From Endomychus coccineus (lineage: Eukaryota; Arthropoda; Insecta; Coleoptera; Endomychidae), in assembly GCA_958510875.1 (NCBI GenBank), contig OY294070.1, positions 2,790,001 to 2,854,000 on the forward strand: 64,000 nt of DNA, given 5' to 3'. The position numbers were made by a program, and so were the translations under genes. Below the pieces are notes generated by a model. It was not told the origin of the DNA. It ran no database searches and worked only from the letters and a program-made list of their open reading frames with translations. Numbering within the stretch: position 1 is the first letter of the stretch; every line of letters begins with the position of its first letter. Shown piece after piece: positions 24,801-39,800 of this stretch.

Positions 24801-27800
24801 GTCTAGTCGAATTTACATGGAGAAATTTATTTGTTTTTATTTGATTGTTATATTTTGTTGGGACAAAATTGAAATGTATTCAAATGAAAATCGGAAATTA
24901 TTTTTTTTTCGTGAATTTTGGAACATTCAAGACCACATTTGGAAAATTGTATAGCCGAAAATGTTGAAAATTGAATAATAATAAAAATATAACAATAATT
25001 AAGAAGTAATAATTTAATTTTAATTTAATTAAAAAATTGCAGTAGGTCTAGTCGAATTTACATGGAGAAATTTATTTGTTTTTATTTGATTGTTATATTT
25101 TGTTGGGACAAAATTGAAATGTATTCAAATGAAAATCGGAAATTATTTTTTTTTCGTGAATTTTGGAACATTCAAGACCACATTTGGAAAATTGTATAGC
25201 CGAAAATGTTGAAAATTGAATAATAATAAAAATATAACAATAATTAAGAAGTAATAATTTAATTTTAATTTAATTAAAAAATTGCAGTAGGTCTAGTCGA
25301 ATTTACATGGAGAAATTTATTTGTTTTTATTTGATTGTTATATTTTGTTGGGACAAAATTGAAATGTATTCAAATGAAAATCGGAAATTATTTTTTTTTC
25401 GTGAATTTTGGAACATTCAAGACACATTTGGAAAATTGTATAGCCGAAAATGTTGAAAATTGAATAATAATAAAAATATAACAATAATTAAGAAGTAATA
25501 ATTTAATTTTAATTTAATTAAAAAATTGCAGTAGGTCTAGTCGAATTTACATGGAGAAATTTATTTGTTTTTATTTGATTGTTATATTTTGTTGGGACAA
25601 AATTGAAATGTATTCAAATGAAAATCGGAAATTATTTTTTTTTCGTGAATTTTGGAACATTCAAGACCACATTTGGAAAATTGTATAGCCGAAAATGTTG
25701 AAAATTGAATAATAATAAAAATATAACAATAATTAAGAAGTAATAATTTAATTTTAATTTAATTAAAAAATTGCAGTAGGTCTAGTCGAATTTACATGGA
25801 GAAATTTATTTGTTTTTATTTGATTGTTATATTTTGTTGGGACAAAATTGAAATGTATTCAAATGAAAATAGGAAATTATTTTTTTTTCGTGAATTTTGG
25901 AACATTCAAGACACATTTGGAAAATTGTATAGCCGAAAATGTTGAAAATTGAATAATAATAAAAATATAACAATAATTAAGAAGTAATAATTTAATTTTA
26001 ATTTAATTAAAAAATTGCAGTAGGTCTAGTCGAATTTACATGGAGAAATTTATTTGTTTTTATTTGATTGTTATATTTTGTTGGGACAAAATTGAAATGT
26101 ATTCAAATGAAAATCGGAAATTATTTTTTTTTCGTGAATTTTGGAACATTCAAGACACATTTGGAAAATTGTATAGCCGAAAATGTTGAAAATTGAATAA
26201 TAATAAAAATATAACAATAATTAAGAAGTAATAATTTAATTTTAATTTAATTAAAAAATTGCAGTAGGTCTAGTCGAATTTACATGGAGAAATTTATTTG
26301 TTTTTATTTGATTGTTATATTTTGTTGGGACAAAATTGAAATGTATTCAAATGAAAATAGGAAATTATTTTTTTTTCGTGAATTTTGGAACATTCAAGAC
26401 ACATTTGGAAAATTGTATAGCCGAAAATGTTGAAAATTGAATAATAATAAAAATATAACAATAATTAAGAAGTAATAATTTAATTTTAATTTAATTAAAA
26501 AATTGCAGTAGGTCTAGTCGAATTTACATGGAGAAATTTATTTGTTTTTATTTGATTGTTATATTTTGTTGGGACAAAATTGAAATGTATTCAAATGAAA
26601 ATCGGAAATTATTTTTTTTTCGTGAATTTTGGAACATTCAAGACCACATTTGGAAAATTGTATAGCCGAAAATGTTGAAAATTGAATAATAATAAAAATA
26701 TAACAATAATTAAGAAGTAATAATTTAATTTTAATTTAATTAAAAAATTGCAGTAGGTCTAGTCGAATTTACATGGAGAAATTTATTTGTTTTTATTTGA
26801 TTGTTATATTTTGTTGGGACAAAATTGAAATGTATTCAAATGAAAATCGGAAATTATTTTTTTTTCGTGAATTTTGGAACATTCAAGACCACATTTGGAA
26901 AATTGTATAGCCGAAAATGTTGAAAATTGAATAATAATAAAAATATAACAATAATTAAGAAGTAATAATTTAATTTTAATTTAATTAAAAAATTGCAGTA
27001 GGTCTAGTCGAATTTACATGGAGAAATTTATTTGTTTTTATTTGATTGTTATATTTTGTTGGGACAAAATTGAAATGTATTCAAATGAAAATAGGAAATT
27101 ATTTTTTTTTCGTGAATTTTGGAACATTCAAGACACATTTGGAAAATTGTATAGCCGAAAATGTTGAAAATTGAATAATAATAAAAATATAACAATAATT
27201 AAGAAGTAATAATTTAATTTTAATTTAATTAAAAAATTGCAGTAGGTCTAGTCGAATTTACATGGAGAAATTTATTTGTTTTTATTTGATTGTTATATTT
27301 TGTTGGGACAAAATTGAAATGTATTCAAATGAAAATAGGAAATTATTTTTTTTTCGTGAATTTTGGAACATTCAAGACACATTTGGAAAATTGTATAGCC
27401 GAAAATGTTGAAAATTGAATAATAATAAAAATATAACAATAATTAAGAAGTAATAATTTAATTTTAATTTAATTAAAAAATTGCAGTAGGTCTAGTCGAA
27501 TTTACATGGAGAAATTTATTTGTTTTTATTTGATTGTTATATTTTGTTGGGACAAAATTGAAATGTATTCAAATGAAAATCGGAAATTATTTTTTTTTTC
27601 GTGAATTTTGGAACATTCAAGACACATTTGGAAAATTGTATAGCCGAAAATGTTGAAAATTGAATAATAATAAAAATATAACAATAATTAAGAAGTAATA
27701 ATTTAATTTTAATTTAATTAAAAAATTGCAGTAGGTCTAGTCGAATTTACATGGAGAAATTTATTTGTTTTTATTTGATTGTTATATTTTGTTGGGACAA

Positions 27801-30800
27801 AATGGAAATGTATTCAAATAAAAATCGAAAATTATATTTCTTTCGTGAATTTTGAAACATTCTTAACTTTTGGAAAATTGTATATCCGGAGAAAATAGAA
27901 TAATGATAAAAATATAACAATAATTACAAGAAATAATAAGTGGACTAATTCAATTAAATGATTACAAAATTGTTAAAACGTCAAAAGGAGAAAATTTAAT
28001 TTTATATATGGGCAATTCTAAATTAAAGGAGACGGCAGTGAGGAGGGGGGGGTTTGCAGAACTTGCCGGGGCAATTTTTTTCCGTTTCTACATCGTATTT
28101 GAACTCGTTTACCGGCATTTAGAGATTAAAACCGATATTTCTTGGAACATATGACTTCGGAATTAGATTCAGCGGAAAATTTTACGATAAGAAAACAGTT
28201 CCCTAACGTCATCCAACAGTTTTTACACTCCAGTATACCATTAATTTTCCGCCAAAAACCAAGTAAACGTAATTTTCTTCCAGTTTTTGACCTTTTTCAA
28301 CCTCACAGTTGCAGAATTTAGAATTGTAAGTAGGATATTTGGAATACTTGGTCAATTTTCGATTGAAAATATGCTATAACATTATTTTTTTAAATATTTT
28401 GGTGCTTTGGAAAAGCAGTTTGAAAAAAAGCTTTTTCGTAGTTGCAAATCTAGAGACTTCGTTTTTTCGTAATGTTTGAAGTTTATTCCTTAAAACTTTA
28501 AATCGACTAAAATCGTGATCAGAATGACTGATTTTGATGTAAAATTTCCCAAGCATTCTGATTCTGACAATTTTTCAATCCCACATGATGACCCAGAGCC
28601 ACAAAATTACTAAATTACACTAATTTACATTCGGTTTCGTTGTTTTGCCTCCTATTTTTGGCGCTTTGTTCAATTTTGTGGCTCTGGGTCATTATGTGGG
28701 ATTGAAAAATTGTCAGAATCAGAATGCTTGGGAAATTTTACATCAAAATCAGTCATTCTGATCACGATTTTAGTCGATTTAAAGTTTTAAGAAACAAACT
28801 TAAAAAATTTCAAAAAACGAAGTCTCTAGATTTGCAGCTACTGCTTTTCCAACGTACCAAAATATATAAAAAAATAATGTAATAACATGTTCTCCATCGA
28901 AAATTGTCCAAGGAATCCAAATATTCTACTTACGATTCTAAATTCTGCAACTTTGAGGTCGAAAAAGGTCTCAAAACTGAAAGAAAACTACGTTTACTTG
29001 GTTTTTGGCGGAAAATTAATGGTATACTGGAGTGTAAAAACTGTTGGATGACGTTCGTGAACTGTTTTCTTATCGTAAAATTTCCCGCTGAATCCGGTTC
29101 CGAGGTTATATGTCCCAAAAAAAGACTTGTCAGTGACCTGGCGACAGATTTTTGTACAGTAATATCGGTTTTTTGTCGTTTTTTTTTAGTTTTTTCAATT
29201 ATCCGACCTCTAAAACCCATTTAGTCAGAAGAATTCTTATTTGATCGTAAAGCTGAGGTAAAAACACGCAGATTTCGCTGAAAATTTTTTTTTCCAAAAT
29301 GGCTGCTCACACCGATATGACGCCGTCAAAAAAAAGGTATTTTGCGGAAAATCAGCCAATGGATAGAAAATAATGGATTATGGAAGGATACTGATACCAT
29401 TTTTGGATTCAGCGGCCAATTTTCGATCGGAAATGACTCCTTGGACGTTTATTTACTATAAAATGTCGATTTCTGGGGTCAAAAATAGTTTTTTGTAATT
29501 TGCCTCCATTTTGATTTTCTAATTGACCCATTAACGAACGCAACGTCATCACTCGCCGTGTCTTAATATCCAAAAAAGCACGGAACTTTTCACGAAAATT
29601 TTTAGGTTGGCGAGCTTGATGCGGAATTATCTTGTCATCATTATTTCAGTTTAAATGACAGTGTCAAGCGTCAACAACTCAAAAAGCGATCACAGAACCA
29701 CTAAATCAAATTTTCAATTTCAAAATTAAGATGTTACCAACCACCATAAAAATCCCTAAATGGACTAAATTAAACATTTTTGTTTAAAAACGGCATAAAA
29801 AGGGCAAATTACAAAAAATAGTATAAACAACTCGTTTCCTAAGACCTTGAAGCACTCATTCTTTAAAAAAACTCGTGGCTTCGCCACTCGTTTTTTAAAC
29901 TTGAATTCGTGCTTTAAGACGAGTCTTAGGAAACTCGTTCTTTAATATACTATTTTGGCATTTTCGTTCAAAAACAACCCAAAAAATTGAAAAACTTTTT
30001 AAAAGGTATTTTAATCTCTAAATGCCGGTAAACGAGTTCAACACACCCCCTCCCCCCCTTGGCCGTCTCCTTTAATTTAGAATTGCCCATATTCATTATA
30101 TCATTTTCAGTGGTTTCAAGATATTTTATATTTGTTGTAAATTTATTATAGTAAGGTTCATATTATACCTTTAAGCATTTCACACTAAAGGAAAATATTG
30201 ATCAATTGAAAATAATATTTTATTTTATTATTAAAGCTATAATAAGTACAATAAAAATTAAGAAAAGTTTTACAATATTTTACATTAAATTTAGTTCTGT
30301 GTCATTATTACTATTATCTTCATCTAAACATAAACTTATTATTAAGGGTTCCACCTTTATTATATGTTGTATACAGTTTTTCAAACTGTACACAAATTTT
30401 ATTTACTATGTTTTTTATTAATTCTACTACAAGAAATTATACTTTATTAAATATTACTTTATTTAAAATAAATTTGATTGCAATTATCAAATTTAGTAGA
30501 TTATAAAAAAATGCAATTATTGTATGTTTTGATGTAACGGACAGCCCCATTCAAATTCAGATCTATTTAATGTAGGGGTAATTTCCAATTATTCTTTCCA
30601 CGTATTCTTTATTAATTTTTAAACCTTTAATTCATTTATTTACATCAATTTGAACATTTCCGAAATTAGATTATATGATTAATTTACTTCGACATATTCA
30701 GCATTTAATTCACAAAAGTATTGATAAATTGTATAATTTTTAAAAATATTTCAGCGTAGTCTACGTTATTGAATTTTGATTAATTATATCTGAGGAATGT

Positions 30801-33800
30801 AGACACATTTTTGGTAGATACGCCAGATTTTTTGTTTGTTATAATTATGTTAGGCTCAATTAATTTAAAAATGGATGATTCAACAAAAATAATTGTAAAA
30901 TCTAAAGAATTCTTGATAAATTATATAATTATTGTTCAAATTTTATCTAGTATACTTTTGCAAAACGCATTATTGATTTATCACATCTATTTTTAATTAA
31001 AAAATTCAAAAACACCTGCAACTCTTCCCATTATTCTGAATTTCACGGTATTTTTATAAAAATTCTCGCCTATTATATCTCGATAATTTACCCGATTAAA
31101 ATTGTATTTTTGGTACATTTAGTACAATTTTTTGTTACTTGATTCTGTGCCATTCATTCAGATTTAGTTGTGAAAATTCCAAGTCTTCTTAAATTAATGA
31201 AATGTTGTTAAATTATGGCAATGATGAACTTACTAATTTTTGAAAATGATAAATATGTACTCATTTAAATAACCATAATTTACGAAAAAAGTATTATCTA
31301 AACTTAATTGTAATAATTTTTGTTGAATTGGAATCCAGTATTTAAAAATTTTGATAAATGGGACAAGAAAATAAGTTTAGAACATTTTTAGTTACTAACG
31401 TTCATTAAGTTGTCATAGATAATCCTGATAAATTAATTGTAGGTAATTCTGGGAATTGCCCGAAATCTTTCAACTTACTTCTTTATTATAAACGCATTTG
31501 GCAGACAATGGTCCATGCTGTATAACTTTTCGCGTTTCACCCCCATTTTAAACCACAGGTTTTTTTTCCAGTATTTCACTCCTCGAGACCAACACACTAT
31601 GAAAAGACCGTACAGGCCTCACATTTGTTCGCCTAAATGTAAGGACTTCCTAACGCACAATTACAGCAAACTGAGGGGTCAGAACCCTTTGTCCAAACCA
31701 CTGTTGTGCGGTTGGGCCCGTATGACCATCAAAGTTAGAGGACGCAAAGATATAGCGTACAAGGCGCCTTGTGGGCGACTGTTACGTAATATTGCCGAAG
31801 TGCACTATTATTTGACCCAAACGCATAGTGAGATGACTGTGGATCTGTTTGATTTTAATCATATGGTTAGATGTTTGGCAGAGTTCTCTGTCGATTGTGA
31901 TCCGGATCCCAAGGATCTTTCAAAAGGTGAGATACAATTTTGAATGTAGATTCATAACTTTATAGGCTCTATTCTATGTTGATTTCGCTGAATTATTTCG
32001 GGGAATCCTCTGATTCATGAAAATTATATTTAATAATTTGTAGGAATTCTATTAAATTATAAAATTGAATTCAGGTTTATTTATACTTCATTTTTGAGAA
32101 TTAATTTATTTTAGAATTGTTTGGACTAAATTCAAGTGTATTACAAGTTTTTGTATATCGTCGAGAGTATTCTCCATTTTAAAATAATAAATTGTTCGAT
32201 TTGGGTAATATAAAAGTATAAGTATTTAAATTTTAATATTTTAGACCATATTTATACTTTTTGTAAATCATCTAGATTATTCGTGATTTATTCATAATTT
32301 TTAAAACCACATTTAAATATTCTCAATATAATTAATTATTCCCGGAATATCCTCAAGAAATATTTAAAATGTTGAATTTATTCATTTTTGAATCAAGTAA
32401 AATTTTCCATAATGAAATATTAAAGTGTTAATTCGAATAATTTAGAAATGTATTTCAATATTAATATTCTTGATATTCTAGAACATATTTATAGTTTTTT
32501 TTTAAATCATCTTGATTATTCGTGATTTATTTATAATTTTTAAAAGCCTTAAAAGAAAATATTCGCAATATAATTATTTCCGAAATATATGTTGAATTTT
32601 TATTACATTTTTGATTCAAATAAATTCTCCATAATAAAATAATAAATTGTTTGAATTTAAATAATTTACAAATGTATTTAAATAAATTCTTCATAATAAA
32701 ATAATGAATTGTTCGAATTTAAAATTTACGAATGTATTCAAATATTAATATTCGCTATTCTAGAACATATTTATAATTTTTTTAAATCATCGGAATTATT
32801 TGTGATTTATTCATAACTTTTAAAAGCCACAGATGTAAATATTCTCAATATAATTAATTATTCTCGGAACATCCTCAAGAAATATTTAAAATTTTGAATT
32901 TTTATTGCATTTTTGAATCAAGTAAATTCTCCATAATGAAATATTAAATCGTGTGAATTTGAATAATTTAGAAATGTATTTAAATATTAATATTCTCTAT
33001 ATTCTAGAACATATTTATAATTTTTTTAAATCATCGGGTTTATTTTTGATTAATTCATAATGTTTAAAAGCCACACTAGAAAATATTCTCTATATAATTA
33101 TTAAAGGAATATGCTCGAGAATTATTTAAATTTTGAATTTTTATTGCATTTTAAAATCAAGTAAATTTTCCATAATAAAATAATTGTTTGAATTTGAATA
33201 ATTTAGAATTGTATTTAAAAATTAATACTCTCCAATATTCATATTTATACTATTTTTAAATAATCGAGATTATTTTTGATTAATTCATAATTTTTAAAAG
33301 CCGCAAATGAAAATATTCTCAATATAATTATTCCAGGAATATCCTCGAGAAATATTTAAAATGTTGAATTTTTATTGCATTTTTGAATCAAGTAAATCCT
33401 CCATAATGGAATAATTTTAAAATGTATTAAAGTTTTAATATTGTCGATATTTTAGAACATATCTTTATTAAAAATTCCAGGTTTAGAGCAAGTGCCCATA
33501 CCCGTCATTAACGGGATCAACAACGAAATGTTAGATTTTTGTAATTATTCCACGAAACGGGTACCGATGGAAGGCGTCACCATGAACCTAGACCCAGATT
33601 ACATGGCTTGTTGCGACTGTGAAGACGATTGTATCGTAAGTATAATCGAAATCTTCGCGCGACGATCGCGACACTAATCTCGTAACTAAAATCGACAGGA
33701 CAAAACGACGTGTTCCTGCTGGAATCTGACGCTAGAGGGCGCAAGGTTCTTCGAAAAGGACTGCGAACCGAACTCCATCGGTTACATATACCGCCGACTG

Positions 33801-36800
33801 CCGGAGCAAGTGGTCACTGGCATTTACGAATGCAACTCGCGGTAAGTGCCGTTTTTTTTTTTTTAAGGAACCGTCACGATATATTCTTTAACCTCCCATC
33901 GATGGGTTTTCCCCCCGCACAGGTGCAAATGCAACATGACTTGTTTGAATCGAGTGGCGCAACATCCGATGTCGTTGAAACTGCAGGTTTTCAGGACGCA
34001 CAACCGCGGTTGGGGCATACGGTGTTTGAACGATGTACCGCTAGGCGCTTTCATTTGCGTGTACGCTGGAACGATACATACGGACCAGAGAGCCAACGAG
34101 GTGAGTTTTGCCAATTTTCAATACTCGTTTTTCGTATGAATAGTTATTGTCGGTACACTAACCGTGTTAAGTTTGGAATGTTACAAACTTAGTCCGCTAG
34201 TGTACTTGATCGTTTCTAGTACAATAGCCTACTCTAATAACTGACCGGAATGACCCATCGCATCGTGACGTTACCGATTTTAATCCAGTAAATGAAGTCC
34301 AAAATCGACAATAACTAACTACAATTTTTTCTCATGGACCGATTTTGATCTGTGAGGGGGTCATTCGATTCTGCTTGACACCTAGATCAAAGCTTACCAT
34401 TTTTGGTTCTTGACAATTTGTTTATTTTGTTAATAAACAGTGACAAAACTTTTTAAACGCTATTTTCCATTGATTTTAAGCAGGTAGAGTGTATTTTTGT
34501 ATTTATTTGACCGAAAAACAATGTTTATAACTTTTTCAATCAACAAATTAACAGACAAAAATCAAAATTTCCTAAATATTCGAGATTAGAGTTAGTTATT
34601 TTCGGATAATTTGGAGCTTTTAAACATGAATTTGATGTTCATTTTTAATTAGTTGCTAATATAATTAGTTAATAAACAATTGGTTAATTATCAAATTAAC
34701 AAAAAAATCAAAATTTTCTAAATATTCGAGATTAGAGTCACAAAAAAATCAAAATTTTCTAAATATTCGAGATTAGAGTAATTTTCGGATAATTTGGAGC
34801 TTTTAAACATGAATTTGATGTTCATTTTTAATTAGTTGCTAATATAATTAGTTAATAAACAATTGGTTAATTATCAAATTAACAAAAAAATCAAAATTTT
34901 CTAAATATTCGAGATTAGAGTCACAAAAAAATCAAAATTTTCTAAATATTCGAGATTAGAGTAATTTTCGGATAATTTGGAGCTTTTAAACATGAATTTG
35001 ATGTTCATTTTTAATTAGTTGCTAATATAATTAGTTAATAAACAATTGGTTAATTATCAAATTAACAAAAAAATTAAAATTTTCTAAATATTCGAGATTA
35101 GAGTCACAAAAAAATCAAAAATTCCTAAATATTCGAGATTAAGAGTCATTTTCAGATAACTTTAATTCACTAAACATGAATTTGATGTCCATTTATAAAT
35201 TAGTTCATGATATAGTTAGTTAATAAACAATTTGATAATTAACAAATTAACAAAAAAATCAATATTTCCTAAATATTCTGGATTATAGTTATTTTCAGAT
35301 AATTTGGACCTATTAAACACTAATTTGGACCTTTTAAACACGAATTTGATGTCCATTTTTCAATTAGTTGCTAATATAATTAGTGAATAAATAATTTGTT
35401 AATTATCAAATTAACAAAAAAATCCAAATTTTCTAAAAATTCGAGATTAAGAGTCATTTTCAGATAACTTTAACTCACTAAATATGAATTTGATGTCCAT
35501 TTTTGTATTAGTTGATAATATAATTTGCTAATAAACGATTTGTTAATTTACAAATTAACAAAAAAATCAATACTCCCTAAATATTCGAGTTTAGAGTTAT
35601 TTTCGAATAATTTGGACCTTTTAAACACGAATTAGATGTCCATTTTTCAATTAGTTGTTAATATAATCAGTTAATAAACAATTCGTTAATTAACAAATTA
35701 ACAAAACAATCAATATTTCCTAAATATTCGAGGTTAGAGTTATTTTCGGATAATTTAAACCTTTTAAACACGAATATGATGTCCATTTTTTAATTAGTTG
35801 CTGATATAATTAGTTAATGAACAATTGGTTGATTATCAAATTAACAAAAAAATCAAAATTTTCTAAATACTCGACACTAGAGTCTCAAAAAAATCAAAAT
35901 TTTCTAAATATTCGAGATTAAGAGTCATTTTCAGACAACTTTAACTCACTAAATATGAATTTGATGTCCATTTTTCAATTAGTTGCTAATATAATTAGTT
36001 AAACCATTTTGGTAATTATCAAATTAACAAAAAAATCAAAATTTTCTAAATATTCGAGATTAGTCACAAAAAAATCAAAATTTTTCATTTTCAGTAATTT
36101 TCAGATAACTTTAACTCACTAAATATGAATTTGATGTCCATTTTTCAATTACTTGCTAATATAATTAGTTAATAAACCATTTTGGTAATTATCAAATTAA
36201 CAAAAAAATCAAAATTTTCTAAATATTCGAGATTAGTCACAAAAAAATCAAAATTTTTCATTTTCAGTAATTTTCAGATAACTTTAACTCACTAAATATG
36301 AATTTGATGTCCATTTTTCAATTACTTGCTAATATAATTAGTTAATAAACCATTTTGGTAATTATCAAATTAACAAAAAAATCAAAATTTTCTAAATATT
36401 CGAGATTAGTCACAAAAAATCAAAATTTGTCATTTTCAGACAACTTTAACTCACTAAATATGAATTTGATGTCCATTTTTTATTTAGTTGATGATATAAT
36501 TTGTTACTAAATGATTTGGTAATTAACAAATTAACAAAAAAATCAATACTCCCTAAATATTCGATAATAGAGTGTTAATTTTGGATAATTTGGACCTTTT
36601 AAACACGAATTTGATGTCCATTTTTAAATTAGTTCCAAATAGCATTAGTAAATAAACAATTTATTAGTCAATAAATCAACAAAAAAATAAAAGATTTCCA
36701 AATATTCCACATTAAAGTCATTTTCGGATAATTAGAACCTGGATAAATGTTTTTTCATATCAAGAAACGGTTATATTTTGAAATAAATTAAAAGAACATT

Positions 36801-39800
36801 TCAAATTATAATTAAATTACTTTTAATTAAATTGAGACAAAATTTTGAAATATTATATATACATTGTTCGTACTCATCATCATCATTGTTACAATAAAAT
36901 GGTGTAAAAATATCTTCATCACTGCCATCTTCAATTTCTTCTACATTATTATCCCCAAACAGTGTGAACATTTTTTTTATAGTTCATTTTAGAAATTAGG
37001 AGATTAATTTAATCAAAATTTGATAAAAATATTCAATCGTATGTTGAAATAATAGTTTTGAGGAAAATTGTTGCTAAACGTACCATCAGTCGTTTTTAAA
37101 AATGAACTGTATCGTATCTTCAGGTTGGCTTTCGTTTCTAGGATGGTAAAACGTTCGGCGACGAATATTTCGCCGAACTGGACTACATAGAATCGGTGGA
37201 AAAGTACAAGGAAGATTACGAGAAAGAAGCAGTGCTAGACGAAGACGACCTGATCCCGGAAAAACCGCCACCGTCTCCGCCCGAAGAAGAGATGGACGTG
37301 GACCAACCGGCCAAGCTATTTCCCGGCGCCAAGAAACGTTACATGGACGATAACGATTTCATTCTGCCCGTCTCGCTGACCTCCACCGAACGCGAATCGC
37401 GCGTGCAGTAAGTGAACGATTTCCGCGACCGTCGCACGTTTGTCTGACGATTGTCTTCGGTTTCAGGACGAGATTGCGCCGGAGAGCTCCCAGCGACGTG
37501 AAAGCGGACGAGGCGAAACCTGCCACGCAAACGGAAGGAGGCGAGATCAAAACCGACGCGGAAATTAAGAAGGAACCGGCGAGTAGATCGACGATAAACG
37601 CGCAAATTAACACTTTAACGTCCGATATTGATACGGTGACGATTAGCGACGACGAAGAAGGTGAGTTGTGCGGAAAGCGGTTTTCGCGTTTCCACGTTTT
37701 TCACGAGTCGTCTTTACTTTGCAGATATCAGGGAGGTGTTGAGTTTCAATCCGAAGAACGCGACGGATCTGGATGAGAAATCGAATTATACGTCGGTGAG
37801 GGATCTGTACGGGGCTGATGAGAGTATTTACATAATGGATGCGAAAAACGCGGGCAATATTGGTAGATTTTTGAACGTAAGTATGACTTTATTTATACAG
37901 GGTGTTACTTAATGTTATGAAAATATTAATTCCCCACTCGCGGTACATCCTGTATATGGTGGACAAATTTCGATGTTTGTATAAGGTAAGTTGATAACTT
38001 CAATGATGGAAGCTGTTACTTTGTGATATAATAAAATAAAACACTTTTACTTTGTTTTTTATCACATATATTATTATTAGAGAAACAAATCGTGATAATA
38101 GTTTCGACACTAGCGTGTCATCTTCAAGCAATACTAAAATATGAATAATCTTGACTGTTTATGGTACAATATAAGTAGTCCAGGAAATGAAGGTTTTGAA
38201 GCGGAAAAATTGAGGTAAAGGACCGATTTTGATGTATGAAGGCTCATTCGATTCGTTTTGGCCTCTAGATCAAAGTTTGCAATAGCTACATAGCGGGAAA
38301 TGTCTCAGATTGTTAATAAACAATGAATATTGGCCAAAAAATGATGTGTTTTAACTATAAAAAAAAAATTTAAAACTATTTTCCATCAATTTTTAGCGGG
38401 TGAAGTAGAAAATTGCAGTTATTTGATCAATAAACTATGCAAATTTAAGGTTGATAACAATTTGTTAGTTATCTATTTGTTAATAAACAACAAAATGAAA
38501 ATTTTCAATAATCAAGATTAGATTCATTTTCAGGTAATTTGAGGTCGCTGAATACGAATTTGATGCTATTATTTGATTAAATATTAATTTAATTAATTAC
38601 TCAGTTACCGAATTAACAAAAAAATTCAATGTCTCAAAATAATGAAGATTAGAGTAATTTTCGGGTAATTTCGGATCACTAAACACGAATTTAATGTTAT
38701 TTTTTTTGATTAAAGGTTAATTTAATTAAATTGATAATTATTTAGTTATCGAATTAACAAAAAAATTTAAAGTCTCAAAATTTGTTTCCCAGCAATTTAT
38801 TCAAAAAGTAACATCAAACTCGTGCTAAGCGACCTTGAATTATACGAAATTGACTCCAACCTTGATTATTTTGATACTTTGGATTTTTTTGTTTATTCGG
38901 TAACCATGTAATTATTAATGAAATTAACCTTTAATCTAAAAAATTACATTAAATTCGTGTTTAGTGACCCGAAACTACCCGAAAATGACTCTAATCTTGA
39001 TTATTTTGAAAATTTTCATTTTGTTGTTTATTAACAAATAGATAACTAACAAATTGTTATAAACCTTAAATTTACCTTGTTTATTGATCAAATAACTGCA
39101 ATTTTCTACTTTACCCGCTAAAAATTGATGGAAAATAGCGTTTTTAATTTTTTTTATATATTGTTATAACACATCATTTTTTGGTCAATATTTATTGTTT
39201 ATTAACAATCTGAGACATTTCCCTCTATGTACCTATTGGAGGCCAAAACGAATCGAAATCGGTCTTTTACCTCAAATTTTCCGCATTTTGGTTGATTTTG
39301 GCCTTTATTTTCTGGACTATAGAGACAGGTAACGAGTAGGGTTCCGGTTGGGAAAATACATTGCTAGAATAGTATAATCGCAATTGGATAATGAGGTAGA
39401 GTTAATATTGTGATAAGAACATTTTTAATGCGGAGGTTCACAGGAAGACAAGAGGATTATGAGAAATTTTACATTATCAAAACATCACACTGAATGGTGT
39501 TATAGTAAGTTTGGAAAAGTGTGTCCTGTTTCTAAAATATGGTTAGAGAAAAATGAATCTGTTTTAAGTCTAAAAGATCGAAAGTATTTCTTATATCTAA
39601 TTTCTATATTACGAAATTACAAATTTAGACTATTTTTCATGAATCCATAAACCATTTAGCGCAAATTGTCTTATTTCATCTCCAATTTAGACTTTTCACC
39701 TAGAATTTAGCATAAAATTTTCCAAATTTAAACTATTATTCGTAAATCTAGGCTTTTTTTGGGCAAATTCAGTTATTCATCTCCAATTTACAATTTTCAC

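Noticed and set aside
21287..27850. Array considered as a CRISPR-like structure
   Set aside because: Units are contiguous ~240-bp repeats with no unique spacers, in an intron of an animal gene.
28904..29224. Frames of about 100 residues on both strands in the 28-30 kb foldback
   Set aside because: They fall in the palindrome arm, have no domain, and the other arm is broken in the same place.
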